From Aureococcus anophagefferens (taxonomy: Eukaryota > Sar > Pelagophyceae > Pelagomonadales > Pelagomonadaceae): a DNA stretch of 32,862 nt. The stretch spans positions 400,562-433,423 of the forward strand of contig NW_008705591.1 of assembly GCF_000186865.1 (NCBI RefSeq). Reading direction: 5' to 3'. The notes under the pieces are model-generated. The model saw nothing but the letters and a program-made list of their open reading frames with translations, searched no databases and was not told the origin of the DNA. Of this stretch, positions 1-12,959 are shown piece by piece; positions within the stretch are counted from its first letter, which is position 1, and each line of letters opens with the position of its first letter. The translations under genes were made by a program, and so were the position numbers.

Positions 1-52
1 ACTACAGTTTATGTTCATTTCAAAATAGAGGATAACTGATCAGGATCGCACA

Positions 53-3000
53 ATGGGCATAGAACACAGTTCCCCACTTTCCCACGGCAATGACATTGCG
101 CCTCGTGAGCTGGGAGATCTTGTAGGAAAGGGGTTATGCACACTGCTCGACTTTGCTAACGACTCCCCGCCCCCCCCCCCCCGAGTCGATAGCGCGGAGT
201 TGGATGAAGAAGGATACTGTAGCACAGCACTTTCGCTTTCAACGCTAAATAAATTTGAAATTGCATTACTTATGAGCTCAAATTTGCTAGAAGAGAAGCT
301 TGCAAATTGTTGCTTTGATGATGCTTTTGTCAATACAATAAACAGACGAATATGTGTGTTGAAGTCTGCTTACCAAATCATGTTGCAAGCAGAAGACACC
401 GCGTTGTCGAAACAAATCGCATTGCAAATCTCGGAAACATCAATGGTTTATCCGCGAGCATTGGCAGAAATGCAGCTTGGAGTGGAAGCTGTGTACTCAC
501 TTTTGGCGTACACATCAACTTTTGCACTTTCCATGGACAGGCGCTTCCTCGATGAATTAGCACCGTTACTTCGCAGTCTGAAGCCGCTGCAACTAAAGTC
601 AGGCGATCACCGAATTGCCACCGAGGTGGTTCAGACATATACTTCGAAGAGGTCAAACATGGTAGTCGATTCGCTTCGTGATTCTCTGTATCATGTGGTG
701 TTAACGGATGCAAATGATATGCGCATTCGTTCGAATGCTACAGATGCATTAATCAGTCTGACTTCAGCTCGCGGGCGCATGAGTGATATGCTGGTTGTTG
801 TTCATTTGTTGCTAAGAGCAGGTACGTGTTTCACAGATTGCAGCGTCAGGAAAGTTGCCATCCCGGATATTGAAACTGGTCCACGAAAGTAAGTACAAGA
901 TAGCATCAATCATTCCACACTGAGCTGTTGCCTGTGTAGAAAAATGAATACCTGCAAGGGTAAACCTCGACGACATGCTCATGCTCCAATCGATGAATCA
1001 TCCCAGAAACAGCAAGGCGTTCATCTCGTCGATACGTATGTCAAAAACAAAGACAAACCGACTAATTTAGTGCCGGGAGAATATCTAATATGTAGTTATG
1101 CAGCTGAATCTGCTCTGCGTCTGTGCAGAGTCTTGGATCACGAAAAGGGCAAAATTTTGGATAAGAGCCGTTTGATTGAACTTTGGTCGTGCGGGCAGAA
1201 TTCATATGGGGAATTATGTCATGGTGACACGACGTCAAGGCAGAAGCCCTGTAATGTCCACTTCAATGACAGTATCGATGTTTCCAAGATTGCCACGGGT
1301 ACGTTTGTCCCTGTCTCAGACAATGCTTATCTTTGATCAGGAAACGAGCACACCATTGTCCTCGCCAAAAGTGGCAAGGTATACAGCTGTGGGTACAACG
1401 CAAGTGGTCAATGTGGGAGGGTTCGTAGTCTCAGTCATGCTCTCGCATCAGCCTCTCCTGCACAGGGCAAGGCAGGGCAACCAGCTATTCTAACTTCACT
1501 TGATTTACTGGTTTCAGAGCCAGTAAGCCAAATACACGCATACAATGGATGTGAGCACACGCTCATAGTGACAAGGAGCGGGCGCCTAGTTTCGTTTGGC
1601 TACAATGGCTTCGGGCAGCTAGGCGGTGGCGGCAACAAACGACGATATTCTCCTCAAAATATCCGCGGGATGGGTAATACTCGCGTCCTCACGCTGTCTT
1701 GCAGTTACTACCACACAATTGTGGCCTGTGTTGAAAACCGGACTTTTTCTTTTGGTCGCAACAATTACGGTCAGCTTGGCCATGGCGATCTGTTTGACAA
1801 GGAAACTGCTCACGAAGTAAAAAGCTTGCGGGGAATGCTTATGACTACGCTGGCTTGCGGCCAATATCACACATGTGCCGGTGCAAGCAGTGGCCGTGTA
1901 AATACCAGTGCTGTGTTGTTGTTTTGTTACTGACTCTGATTGTGTACAAAGGTATTTGCCTGTGGTAGAAATGATCATGGACAGCTGGGTCTTGATTGTG
2001 CGCATGCTAGTATTAGCTGTATGTTCCAAGTGCATGGAGATGTAGCTGCTATGCAAGTTACGTGTGGGTACTATCACACCGTTATACTCTCGCCGGATAG
2101 GCAGGTATATTCGTTCGGTAGAAACAACTATGGTCAGCTTGGTCTCGGTAACATCAAAGATTGTGTATTTGGTCTAAAATCTGTGGTTGATGGTGCATCA
2201 CTTGAAATCGAGATCGTGTCGGCGGGTTGCTATCACACGGTCCTTGTTGGCACTTCTGGGATGATACATGTCTTTGGACGGAACAATCATGGGCAACTGG
2301 GCACTGGCGATCTGGTTGACAGACACTCACCTCATTCGATTGACCTTTTCCTAGGAAAACAAGTTCTCATGGTTGCCGCTGGATTCTATCACACTCTTCT
2401 CCTCATCGGCCAGTCCCAAGATGAGTACAACTCCCCCGCACGCGCATTTGAGTATCCGACATACTCAGCCTCGTCTATTTTAGCCCAGTCTCATTTGGTT
2501 CAAATAACTCAGGATTGCACGAGGACCGCACTAGATGATGCTGAAGTAGCTGCGTTCATCCTAGCACACTTAGACCTGCGGGCGTCCATCCCTGGAGCTT
2601 TGGAGATTTCACATGCATCTGCGGCTTCAGAACAGCCACCGGAGACATTCCAGCTGTTGCTCGGATTGCTCGTCTGGCTTTATGGAGTATCGAATTCAGC
2701 AAGTCAACTAGGGAACAAGACACAGTTAAGTATTCAAGAGGCACCGTACATGTTCATCGCAACTCTTAGGATTCTTCGAGCTACCATTGAAGTTTTTTTA
2801 CAATCTAGACAGGCGCAATCTAGTCTAGACAGGCGCAATCTAGATGGATTTCGACTGCACCAACCGCGAGCTGATGATTACGCACGATGGGTAAAGAATG
2901 CGAACGCAGCAAGTCAACAAGATCGAATTTCAATGCCACATGCAGCCTTGTACGATTGCTATAAATCCAACCTATACGACTTCGGCGTTACCTTGGGAGG

Positions 3001-6000
3001 GAGAATAGCATGCGACAATCGCAAGCTCGCGTGTGGAAGTTCCCAACAAGCCCGTCTGTCAGAGGTGGTATGCTGCTTGCAACATCAGATACTTATATTG
3101 CTACAGTCACCATTTGACTTTGAGATGGGAGTGAGTAATATACAACGAGAATCGGCTGGCGTTCTAATAGAGGGTTTAGACGTATTCTACCCATGCTGGG
3201 ACAGCCAAATACGTTTAATTTCAGAACTCCTTGTAGTACATGATTTTTCAGTCGTGTATTCCTCCAAGCATGGATCTGTCCCACTGTCAGGAAAGCGTGC
3301 CGCTCGTCATTTGTTACTTAACCAACTTCTGGAACGCTTCTCCAAAGATGCCATCGCATCCTGTTTCGTCAGGTCAGCAGCCTTCGATGTAGATATTCGG
3401 ATGTCCGGAGCCTCAAGGGAGAATGAATTCCATAGAATACACCCACTTTCGAATTCAGCAAAAACGCTGTTGGGACTGAGTCGACTTCTGATCAAACACC
3501 TCGCCTTCCATGACCTAGGAAAGTTCGATTTGACCGAAGGAACTGACGTGCAGGTACATGCTCTATTGAAAAGTGCCATGCTGGCTATTCAAAAGCATCT
3601 GTTCTACTGGGCTGCACGCTCGGCTGAGGTGTTCGAACCTCCGATCCCAGAAGGTTCGATGTCGATACTTCATTTTGCATGCGCTTCTTTATTCTCCCGG
3701 GCTCAAGCATCTGAAGGGTTGCAGTGCTTGCGCTGCTTCTGTCGTTTGGTCTTAACGCAAAGTTGTACATTTTTCCACAAGAACCCGATTCTCTTACCAG
3801 GCCCTCTATCACTGTTTGAGAAACTTGACATGAGCCAGACTAATTCAGTCGATTCTCATCTTGACATGAATATCCTGCCCTTTCAGTGTGTTGCGCTTGT
3901 GCATAATTCATCAGTTGGTATTCTTCTCCGTCATGTATTGAATGGGCTTTTGGCTTTCGCACAGCGCCCCACAGTGGCGAACGACCTGCTTGGTCCTATT
4001 ACTTGCCTATCTCAGCTGCTCAACGCATCGTGGCAGCGATCACCCGATAGTATTTCATACTCAAATAACGATTCAAACTCCGGTCAGTCTCGATCATGGT
4101 TTGAGGATTTGGCTAGCACAGCCGCGATGCTAGCTGGGAGTCTTGCTGCGGCTCTTATGTCACATCAGGTACCTCAGCACGTATCTCATCATCCAGCGGT
4201 GGCGAGCTTGTTGAGGGGGGGGTTCAAATCCAACTGGATGTGCGTCTTGATCCAGCAGCGAATATTACCCAGCACGATGCTTGCTGTCAATTCAGAAGCG
4301 ACAAAGCATACCTCAGTGAGAGGAAAAGCGCACGTTCCCTGCATCTATTTGAATTCGACCAAAGAAAAGATCACAGATAGTTTCATTGCCGGCGATGGGA
4401 TTGGTCACCGATTCTGCCGGTGGCTTAGGAAATCTTATTGTAACTTTGACCCTTCATACTTCGTCCTTACGAAACAGGCAATTAAACGAGGGCTATATCC
4501 CACCATTTGGGACATTGAGCGGGCTATTGCGGTGTTGTTGTTCAAGCACAATTACTGCGAAGCGCAGTTGTGCCTGTATGCGAGCCGCTCGTGCAATATT
4601 GTTACCTTGCGAGCAGCACCCCGTCGCTTCCTATTTCTTTGGAGTGGGGTGGCTCGTATAACTACCTGGCTGTGGCATCACAAAAGTGCCCTCTGCGCAT
4701 CACAATCAGATGGGTGTGACAGATTTCTCTTCGCAAATGCTTTGGCCCATGTGCTTGTGTTATTGTCATTTAGGAGCCCCGAGCATGTATTTGGCGCATT
4801 AACTGAAGCCCCATTGAAGTTTTCTATTTATCATGCGCCGCCAAATACGGGTGCTGACTTGTCACGCGGGGTGTGTGTCAAATGGAGGCGCGCTATAGCG
4901 CAGATAAGAGCAACAATCCGATGGAGACATTCTTGTGCCAAGAAAATACGAGTTTTTGTATTCATGCGAACCGACTCCAATTTCAGCTTGAGAGTGGTAC
5001 AACACCTTCAAACAAGTCTTGCATCTGCTAATAGTCCCGGGATTGTGCAAGATGCTGTTAACACTTATCACTGCACTGCAATGCGGCGAGACGGTACGCT
5101 CGCGCTTAGTGCACTTGCCTCGTCCCTTACTATGCCTCGCCTGCTAATTTCCTCTTTGTATTCTCTGAGTGACCTGTTTAAAAAGCCCAACTCGCTAAAC
5201 TTGCCTGTCAGATCGTTTGATGCAACTGTGCTGTCTTGCAGAGAATCTCTCTATCGTGTTTGTGCTGATCTGTGGTGCCAGCTATGCATTTTGATGCAAC
5301 ATCGGGTTGATAACGTACGCAAGGGTAGCCCTTCATCTCTAGAAATTCATTTGATTCTACTTCTGATAGCTGCGTTTGGGCAGGCATCTACCTTCACAGA
5401 CCTCAATCACCTATCTGATATCAAAGTCATTCACGTGCTACACAACCTGCTGTTGTCTCTGAACGACGCGGGCTCACGGCTAAAATCGGCTGACGAACAT
5501 GTATTCCCTAACAGTCTTGATGTCAGTCATGCAAAAAAATATGTACAAAGATCATTCCATGCGGTCTGGGCACTGCTACGGAACTTTGGAGCTTCGTATA
5601 CGTGGTCAGCAGCAATGCTCGAGGAAGAGGGCGGGGTTGAATGTCCCTCAGAACATCCGTTTATTCAAGCCAGGACTGAAGTGACAGCTGGACTCTTTCG
5701 TGTATACAAGGATGTCGGTTGGAGGTCGCTTGCTAAGCTACAAGCCGCTAATGTCATCGACTTGAAACTCAATGGGTCGACAACGTCACAGCTGGACAGC
5801 AACTTGAGTGTAATGACGAGTCACTCGAGGCGTTGCCAGGAGATGATTTCGACTCCGATGCGACTTGTGAGCCCAGATAGTGGGATTCGAATTGGGTCAG
5901 AGAACATCATTACTAATCCCAGAGGAAGCGATCTTTCATTTACTCTCTGGCTTTATGTGCTTCAGAATCCTACTGGATATGATAGAGCGGTGTTGCTACG

Positions 6001-9000
6001 CGGGACAAGAACAACATGTAGGCCTATCCTTCTAATTCGGGACAATGACATGCGGTTGGAAGTCAGATTCACCAGCAGCAGCTCATTTGAGATGGAACGG
6101 TTTACATCCAAAGACCGCATTCCTCTCTCACAGTGGGTACACATAGGCATAGTCGTCGAAGGTATTAAAGTGAGGCTCTATCTGAACGGTATGCTTGACA
6201 ATCAACATATGTGCAGCTCGAAAATACCAGAAACGGAGTTACTCCCGGTTTACATCGGCTGTCTGCCCCATGCGACTGGATGTACATTTGAAGGCATAAA
6301 TGGAAGTGTGGATGGATATATTGCTCGCTTGCGTTTTTACACGCGGGCGCTATCTCCCATTCACTTGCGGATAGTCTGTGACCAGGGCCCCCCCGGCACT
6401 TTCCAGGCAGGAGACTGTTGGTGCTATCAACTCTCTGCAGTGCTCTTAACAAGCGCGAATGCTCTGTTGTGTCGTCTTCTAATGTGTGATTTAGCCTGGT
6501 TTGACTTATTCTTGGCGATGATTAATCGAGGCACCCCAAGGATCCAACAGGCTGCGGTCCGTACGCTCCGAATGATTATGCAAGACATTGAACCCGCTAA
6601 GCTTGACACTTCCATCGCACAACCTACTCCATCGCTCTCGATGTTAGAGGAGCTATTTAGACTTGTCGGTAGGTCGCTGTTCCAGAACGGCAAATATCAA
6701 AGAGAGGCTTGTGTGACTAAAGTATGTCATGATGATAGTGACGCGCTTCTCGGCTCGCCGTTGGTTGCCACTGAGGTAATTACTTTGTTTCGCTTTCTTT
6801 GGACAAATCCACGTTGGGATTCACGCATACTTTTCATGATCCAGACAACATTGAGCAAGTGCAACCACGGGGGCTGTGGCAAAAATCTGAATTCGAGTGC
6901 TCAAATAGCCGCGCTCAGTGTCCTCGGCGGTCATTCGCATGGTATTGATTCGGGCGCAGTTGTCTCCCTTTTGAGCACCGGTAGCGGTGCAACTGTAGTC
7001 GATTACGACCATCTGACCTGCAGAGCGCTTATCGCCAACTGTGGAGACTACACCTTCCCTGTGAGATTACGACCCCCATCGCCTCTTCCAAGCCCAATCA
7101 AGTCTCTAAGACCATTGCATATCAAAGCAGACAAATTAATGGTCCAGCTGACCAAGCCCAGTATCCATCAGGGCTGGACGATGAATTTATTAGAACGATG
7201 CGTGTCCCCACAAGCAGGGCTCATTTTGTCTGTCTCCCTCCATATCCTGCAGTCTTTTGCGCAGCAAGAATACGACAAATGTGCAAAAGACTGCTGGGAT
7301 ATTCTAGGAGAGGCCCAGAGATGTACGCGGTGTATCAAAGTGCTGTATGCAATATCTTTACACCCAAAGCTGCTCGAGAAGGAGATAAATTGGCCTGGTA
7401 TGATAAGTATGCTGATGCGGCTGTCAGCTAAGGTAGGTGTCTCATCGGACAAATAAATTGACTGCTCTCTGTAGGCGCGTGACACTAACAGCTTTTCCCT
7501 AGACGACGCAGAACTGAGAGTGGTTTCATTCCGACGACGGCTTCTAGGTTTTCGCCGGGGTCCCCCCGGATGCAATGAGCATCCTTATCGGGGTGTAGCC
7601 AAATATGTCAGCCGATGCGGCTACTATCCGAAGGTTTGTAGTTGGTATGCGTCAGCATTTGAAACAAGTTTTGTAGATTTGGTACTCTCGGATGGCGACA
7701 AACGAGCATTGGGATCCAGACAGTTCTTGCGCGCGACTCTTGACCAACTCGGACCTCTTATTTGTCACAACAGCATTTAGATTTGTACGCGGTCGGTCGC
7801 GAAATACTGCCTGTCGAGCCCCGAAGTACAAGCCAAAGACAACACAGCACCAGCAACCAGATTTGAACAAACATGTCACACGGCCTTTGAACTCTGATGA
7901 TACGGTGACGCTCACATACTCAGAGAAATATTTTTTTGATGATCATCACAGTCCTAAGGCAGAGGAAACTGAGATGACGTCACGGTGCGATCCAACAAGA
8001 AATAATCGCATCTGAAATACTGCTGGGCACAGATCAACTCCGAGTGCGGACGCCGATCCTGGGCTGTTTTCTAGACATGCAAAATCCTTGAACAGAATGA
8101 TGCGTTTCGATCGGAATCATCTACTTTGTGCATCTATTGATGCAGAAATAATTTTAATAATCCTACAAGCTCGGGCATTGCTTGCGCAAATCCTGCAGGC
8201 TTGGGCAGTCGGTGCAATAGTTAATCTTAGGCCGCTACATTCCATAGAAAGAGAGAGGCTAATGCATGTATCACAATTGACGATTGCATCTGGCTCCTAC
8301 GATCGATATCGTGCATCCACTGCAGTGTTGAATACGTATTTACCCTCTGTAGATCTACCGGTCCTTGAACTCATTCTCAAACGACTCTGCCTGCCTTCGA
8401 GGTCAGATGACGTGGCCAGCTCCAGGCTGGAACAGTCATGTCAGCCTCGTGAAAGGCTTCAAGGTCAATGCCTTGACAGCTTGGAATTTTTTGCTTTAAA
8501 TGATCCTGCTGCTGCAAATTCCTGGTTTGCTTTCAATATCACCCTTCCCCGTGACGGTACTGAGGCCCGATCTACGGTGATATTCTCCGGTAGGGCTTTA
8601 AAGAAGATGGACCTGGTGTCATCGTGCTCGGCAGAAAAATTGTGCCAGCTCGCAGGCGCTTTGAGGACAAAGCATAAGCCTCTGAAGGCGCTAGCAATGC
8701 ACTTCATGTCTAGAAATCTGCGGTTTCTGTGCACACGGGTGCAGGCTAGAAGCGTCTCGAAAGCTTTCCTGCATGACATGGTCGTTTCGAGTGACGTGCA
8801 ATTGCAGTTGAGATCTGATTTACAAATGCGAATTAATTTTGAACGCCGTCAAAGAAGGCTCCACTTCTCTGAATATGTTGTTGGACTCGCTGAGCTCATC
8901 AGGTCACTCTCTAGAGTTGAAACGCGGCTGCTATGCACGAAAAAAGTCGAGGACCACGAGATCACTATGATTGGCACTCCCCGACTGGACGGTGCCACAC

Positions 9001-11959
9001 CGAACTCTCTACGAATCGCTTGGGCTACACCCGCTCTCCAACGCACCCGCATCTTCAAACTAGAGGTGGCTGACCAAGTCCATGGAGCCTCAGAGGCTAG
9101 CGCCACATATAGGGCAATATATCGAGGATTACATGCTGGTGCCATCATCAATGGTCTTAGTCCATCACGAACTTATTTCTTTCGCGTGGGGTTTGAATAT
9201 CTTCACGCAACTTGCTCAAACAGAGGAGCAAACATGGTGTCTAGTTTCAACTTCAGTACGGAGCATGCGCCGCCTTTCATCTTCGATGCTTTGAACAAGG
9301 GGCCAGCAATAGTATTGAGTAAAGAAAGCACGCAGGCTAGTTTCTGTGCGAGCGAGTCGTGGGCCACTATTCTCGGCAGTGTCCCATTCATATCTGGATG
9401 TAATGCGTGGGAACTTGAAATCATCAACTCTAGTTCCCTGTATATATTCGTGGGGGCAGCAACCCGCGAAACTGACCTAGCAACGTTTCTTGGTGGTGAC
9501 AGTCATTCGTGGGGCTACATAGGGGATCGTGCACTCTACCACAAAAGAACCAAAATGAAGCTCTATGGGGAGAGGTTTGGCCATGGTGACACCATTGGTG
9601 TATTGTTGAACATGGATTATGGTTCGCTGTCGTTTTCTAAGAATAGTGTGGACTTCGGCATGGCATTTGACGGAATAATGGGCGAGGTATACCCAGCAAT
9701 CGCCTTTTATAGCAAAGGACAACAAGTCGCGCTTGTCGAAAACTCGTTTCATTGCCCAGGTGCTGGTGATGTGCTCCCGGGCTCGGCGCCTACCTTCAAT
9801 TTTGATCAATCGTCAGATGTTCTCGATTTGATGTCTGCTATGCTTGGGAGAGAACCTCTCACAGGTCGAAGCCTCAATCGGGCATATAGGTACTGCCAGT
9901 CATGGCTGCGGGGCTGCTATTATCGAGTTAAGTCCTGCTGTGGACCTGAGATGCAGGTGAAACGAGAAGCAGACTGCGCGAATCTATCAGTTGGCCAATA
10001 CGTCTCTACACCACGCGGGAATGCCTGTGTTCTCGGCGATGCCTTTGGATTACTCTGGTTTGATTTTGGAGTGAACAATGGGGCCTGGTTTTTTACGTAT
10101 GCAACTGTTCGTCAGAATGCTTTGCGTGGATATTTTCGGGCTGTGAATCCGGGACTCCCTAACAAGGAAAAGAAATCAGTTGGATTGCACACATATACGA
10201 GGTGCATCGACGGTATGACATTTGCTCATTTTCATCGCCACGTAAGGGCACTGTCTCAAGGCGCTGAAGTGAACAAACATATTGTTCAAAGTATTGATGC
10301 AGCATCGGAGTTGCATGAGACGTGTGCATGGAATCTTGATGCGCCTACTCTGATCGCCCACTTAGATGACACTGGGTTATACAGTGGAGTCTTGCAGCCA
10401 ACTCACGAATCTGCAGCCTGTCGAGTGTCTCTCATCCTCATGTTCAACGAAGACCTTCTACGCGGGTTCCCTTTTTTGGTAAACACACATGATCACCATC
10501 AACAAAATTGTCGCAAGCAAAGCGCAATGATAAGCGGGTTGTGTCCGCATGTCAGCCGCGGGCGATACCGCTCCAAGGTGACTCTACTTCGGGGATCGAT
10601 ATTCGGTGATACAAAGCATAAATTGTTCCGGCTTTTTGCAACACATACCATGACGCGTGCAAAACGAGCGGAAGATGACTATGATTACCCTGAAGATCTC
10701 CCTCAAATTGTAATCAACCGCTTGAAGGCGACAACCTCCCCAGCGATGATTAATCAGGAGGCAAGTTAACAGTGTGTGACGGCTCAAGTTACAACATGCT
10801 TCCACAGGGTCGCTTATCTTCATCGCTCTTCGGTCAACTATTCAACGAACTACATTTTTTGAGGCCGGTATCGCTGCGAATGGGATATACTCATCCCATG
10901 GACGACGGGCAAGAGCGCACCTTCAAAGTCAAGTTTGAGGGAGAGGGTGTAGACGATTATGGGGGACCTTACCGCGAAGTCTTTGCTCAGGCGCCATCTG
11001 AGCTACAAATGATCAACACATCCAAAGGTGTTTCGAAGTGTGCACTCCCACTTCTACTGCCCACACACGAAGACGACAGATTCATTGTCAATCCGAAGAT
11101 GATTTCTGACACCCCCTTGAACATGTATTCTTTTATTGGACAGCTTATGGGCATTGCTCTTAGATGCAAGGTGTGACGTAGGACCCTTTGAAGCTCACAG
11201 CTGTGTATAGGTGGCGCTCCCATTTGATTTTCCCTCAGGCATTTGGAAAAGACTTGTTCACGAACAACTCTCGGCTGAGGACTTAGACCATGTTGATGAC
11301 GGCGCGGCCTCTCTAGTCAACGAGCTCCTTTTCATCCATNNNNNNNNNNNNNNNNNNNNNNNNNNNNNNNNNNNNNNNNNNNNNNNNNNAAGAAATTGAA
11401 AGGCAAATTTGTGGAGTCCGTGGAGTTGACATCAGCTTATTACAGCTCAATACTGAGTACGATGATGGTATCTCACCGTCTAGCGCATACATTACGTTTT
11501 TCTGGTAATAGCCGAATAAAGATCACTCCTCCTCCACCTTAGTTTCATAGGGAAACTTTATTTTCCTTTACTGCCGAAGAACGGTCAGCATTCTTGCGCT
11601 TTGTTTGGGCCCGCACCCGCTTACCGCCCGCCTCCAGAACACTGAGCCAAAAATTCAAAATTCAGGTCCCATGTAGTGCCAATCTGTAGAAATGTTGAAC
11701 ATAACACTGTTAGGCAGCGGTAGGTGACGGTCCAAACTTGAACCCTGACCAATATCTACCCAAAGCTCATACCTGCTTTTTCTCCATCAATTTACCAGAA
11801 TACACTTCCAAGGAGGTTGGCATTCCAATTCATCGCTTGTCCCTCAATATGCGTGATCAGGTCATGGCATCGCGCATCAGATACGCAATCTCAAACTGCA
11901 CAGAAATGGACGCAGACTTCAAGCTGGCAGATTGCGAACTAACCGGGTGGATGGATTGA
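53..11959 (+). CDS. Giant HECT E3 ubiquitin ligase with RCC1, LamG, FN3 and SPRY domains (HERC-like)
   Basis: Role from family: transfers ubiquitin to substrates through a thioester on the HECT cysteine. Exons by my splicing: 53-888, 940-1298, 1341-1897, 1952-7432, 7475-7633, 7677-7984, 8033-10763, 10808-11170, 11211-11504 (contains the N gap), 11551-11665, 11714-11959. Frame is kept across every junction outside the gap. Domains seen: seven RCC1 blades, about residues 355-737 (motifs such as FGRNNYGQLGHGD); LamG-like sandwich about 1884-2064; FN3-like about 2883-2973; SPRY about 2983-3143; HECT from about 3480 to the end, with DDYGGPYREVF and the catalytic cysteine in LPKAHTCFFSI (codon 11774-11776). 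About 3,800 codons plus the missing part. The start ATG has an in-frame TAG at 26-28, but an upstream exon outside the window is possible. The donor of the 7985-8032 intron (GTGCGA) is the least certain. Exon 1 contains a 13-C run. Function of the long middle region is unknown. Confidence 0.9.
1180..2410 (+). other. RCC1 seven-bladed propeller coding segment
   Basis: Seven repeats of the [CF]G.N..GQ.G type follow each other across exons 2, 3 and 4 of the HECT ligase: CGQNSYGEL, CGYNASGQCG, FGYNGFGQLG, FGRNNYGQLGHGD, CGRNDHGQLG, FGRNNYGQLGLGN and FGRNNHGQLGTGD. Most are followed by a YHT-type strand. Seven is the number needed for one complete RCC1 propeller. The introns at 1299-1340 and 1898-1951 fall inside repeats, and removing them restores the motif spacing, which supports those splice sites. 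Confidence 0.92.
11340..11389. other. Assembly gap (50 N) inside the HECT domain
   Basis: Exactly 50 N. The coding text stops after VNELLFIH in the HECT N-lobe and resumes at EIERQICG in the C-lobe. HECT domains normally carry about 80-100 residues between these points. The true gap is therefore probably about 250-300 nt or more, and 50 is a placeholder length. Confidence 0.95.
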
Positions 11960-12298
11960 GCTCATTCGACCTACACCCCTGGAGAACTAAGGCCAGGTGG
12001 CGGCGCTCTCGTGACTGTGCGGCTACAGGACCACTCTCCTGCTGTTAAAGTCCTCTGGTTGCCGTTGGCAACCCAGTCGCGCCAGGCTCGAGCCGGAACT
12101 TGGCCCCTGGAGAAACCGGGCGTAGCAACATAACTACACCTAGTCAGTCAGTTGGAAGCCCTAGCAGCCCCCTACTAGATAGCGCCAGTTACCAGTTCCG
12201 GTAGCTCGGACCAACTGTGAAGGAATGTAAGCTCCTTCACTGTAAACTAGAAAGGTCGATATTTACACTGCCCGATATACTACGGGATCTAGCAACAC
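11960..12298. other. 3' flank of the HECT gene with two hairpins, no gene seen
   Basis: No open frame worth calling. A perfect 8-bp stem with an 8-nt loop (GTGAAGGA / TCCTTCAC) lies at 12217-12240. A 7-bp stem (GGTTGCC-GTT-GGCAACC) lies near 12057-12073. These could be 3' end structures or small repeat remnants; nothing decides between them. Confidence 0.5.
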
Positions 12299-12442
12299 CA
12301 AGCCGGCGAGCTGCCTATGCACCCCCCAGACTCCTCGGTCACTAAAAGTGTGCAAGGGAACTTTGAAAGAAAGAAAAGGATACCGGATACGCGTACCCTC
12401 GTACAAAAGATACAAGTAAGCGACCAAGCCAACATACATCCA
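12299..12442 (+). repeat. Dispersed repeat family A, copy 1 (partial)
   Basis: Shares long stretches with 20298-20530, including GCCGGCGAGCTGCCTATG and GTACCCTCGTACAAAAGATA. It lacks the roughly 87-bp block present at 20411-20497 of the other copy. It continues into the ACATCCACTGG part that is also related to 20520 and 23015. Intergenic, no coding potential recognised. Confidence 0.8.
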
Positions 12443-12900
12443 CTGGCTCCGGCTCCGAGGCTCCCCCGGTAAAATCGTTTCCGTAGAAACGACCCGTAGT
12501 GACGCGTTCTAAGACGAGTCCGACGCGCCGGATGGGAATCCGATGTCCAATCCGACCACTCGATGATCGCGTTCCGCGCGGCGGCCGCGCGTCGCTCCGC
12601 GGCCGCGTTCGCGCGCGAATAAAACCCCGAAAACGGTACCTCCGGGGACGACCGGACAACCGAGCGACGACGCTCGCCGGCGTCCGTCTGCGGGGTGTCG
12701 GTGGCCATTTAGTGGGAATGACCCCACGTCGATAGCCGGAGAACACCACAGAGCACCATCGAAAGTCAACATATCGTCAAGATGCCGACACGAAGCAAAA
12801 GTCAGCTTGCGGACATTAGAGGGGACGGGGGGGGGGGGGCAGTGGGGTCCCCCGGGCAGGGTTCGAACCTCCCCGCGGCAGTTGGGATTTTTACATTTCT
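12443..12900. other. GC-rich spacer with small hairpins and a G13 run
   Basis: Contains a perfect 7-bp stem-loop TCGTTTC-CGTA-GAAACGA (12475-12492), a GC-rich stretch around 12570-12625 and a run of 13 G at 12827-12839. The open frames here are typical of GC-rich noncoding DNA, overlap on both strands and resemble no family I know. No gene called. Confidence 0.5.
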
Positions 12901-12959
12901 CTGCGCTGGAGGCGACCCCAAGGGACCCGAAACACCCCCGACAATTTTGGGTCGGCGGC
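12901..12959 (+). repeat. Left flank of dispersed repeat B, interrupted by the insertion at 12960
   Basis: Matches, in reverse complement, 25131-25191 (shared core ACCCCA.GGGA..CCGAAAC then CCCCCGACAATT). The matching repeat continues at 13841-13920. In the 25 kb copy both halves are contiguous, so the segment between them here is extra DNA. Confidence 0.8.

Noticed and set aside
8013..8015. In-frame TGA in the HECT gene as sign of stop-codon reassignment
   Set aside because: A 48-bp intron (7985-8032) removes it in frame, and the eRF1 here has the standard TASNIKS motif. A TAG at 27043-27045 in APC1 is likewise removed by a 39-bp intron.
8088..10769. 893-codon frame as a separate gene
   Set aside because: Splicing joins it in frame to the exons before and after; it carries the FN3 and SPRY parts of the same HECT ligase.
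12850..12880. tRNA T-arm-like GGTTCGAACC
   Set aside because: No matching acceptor, D-arm or anticodon arm in either direction; the T stem does not pair fully.
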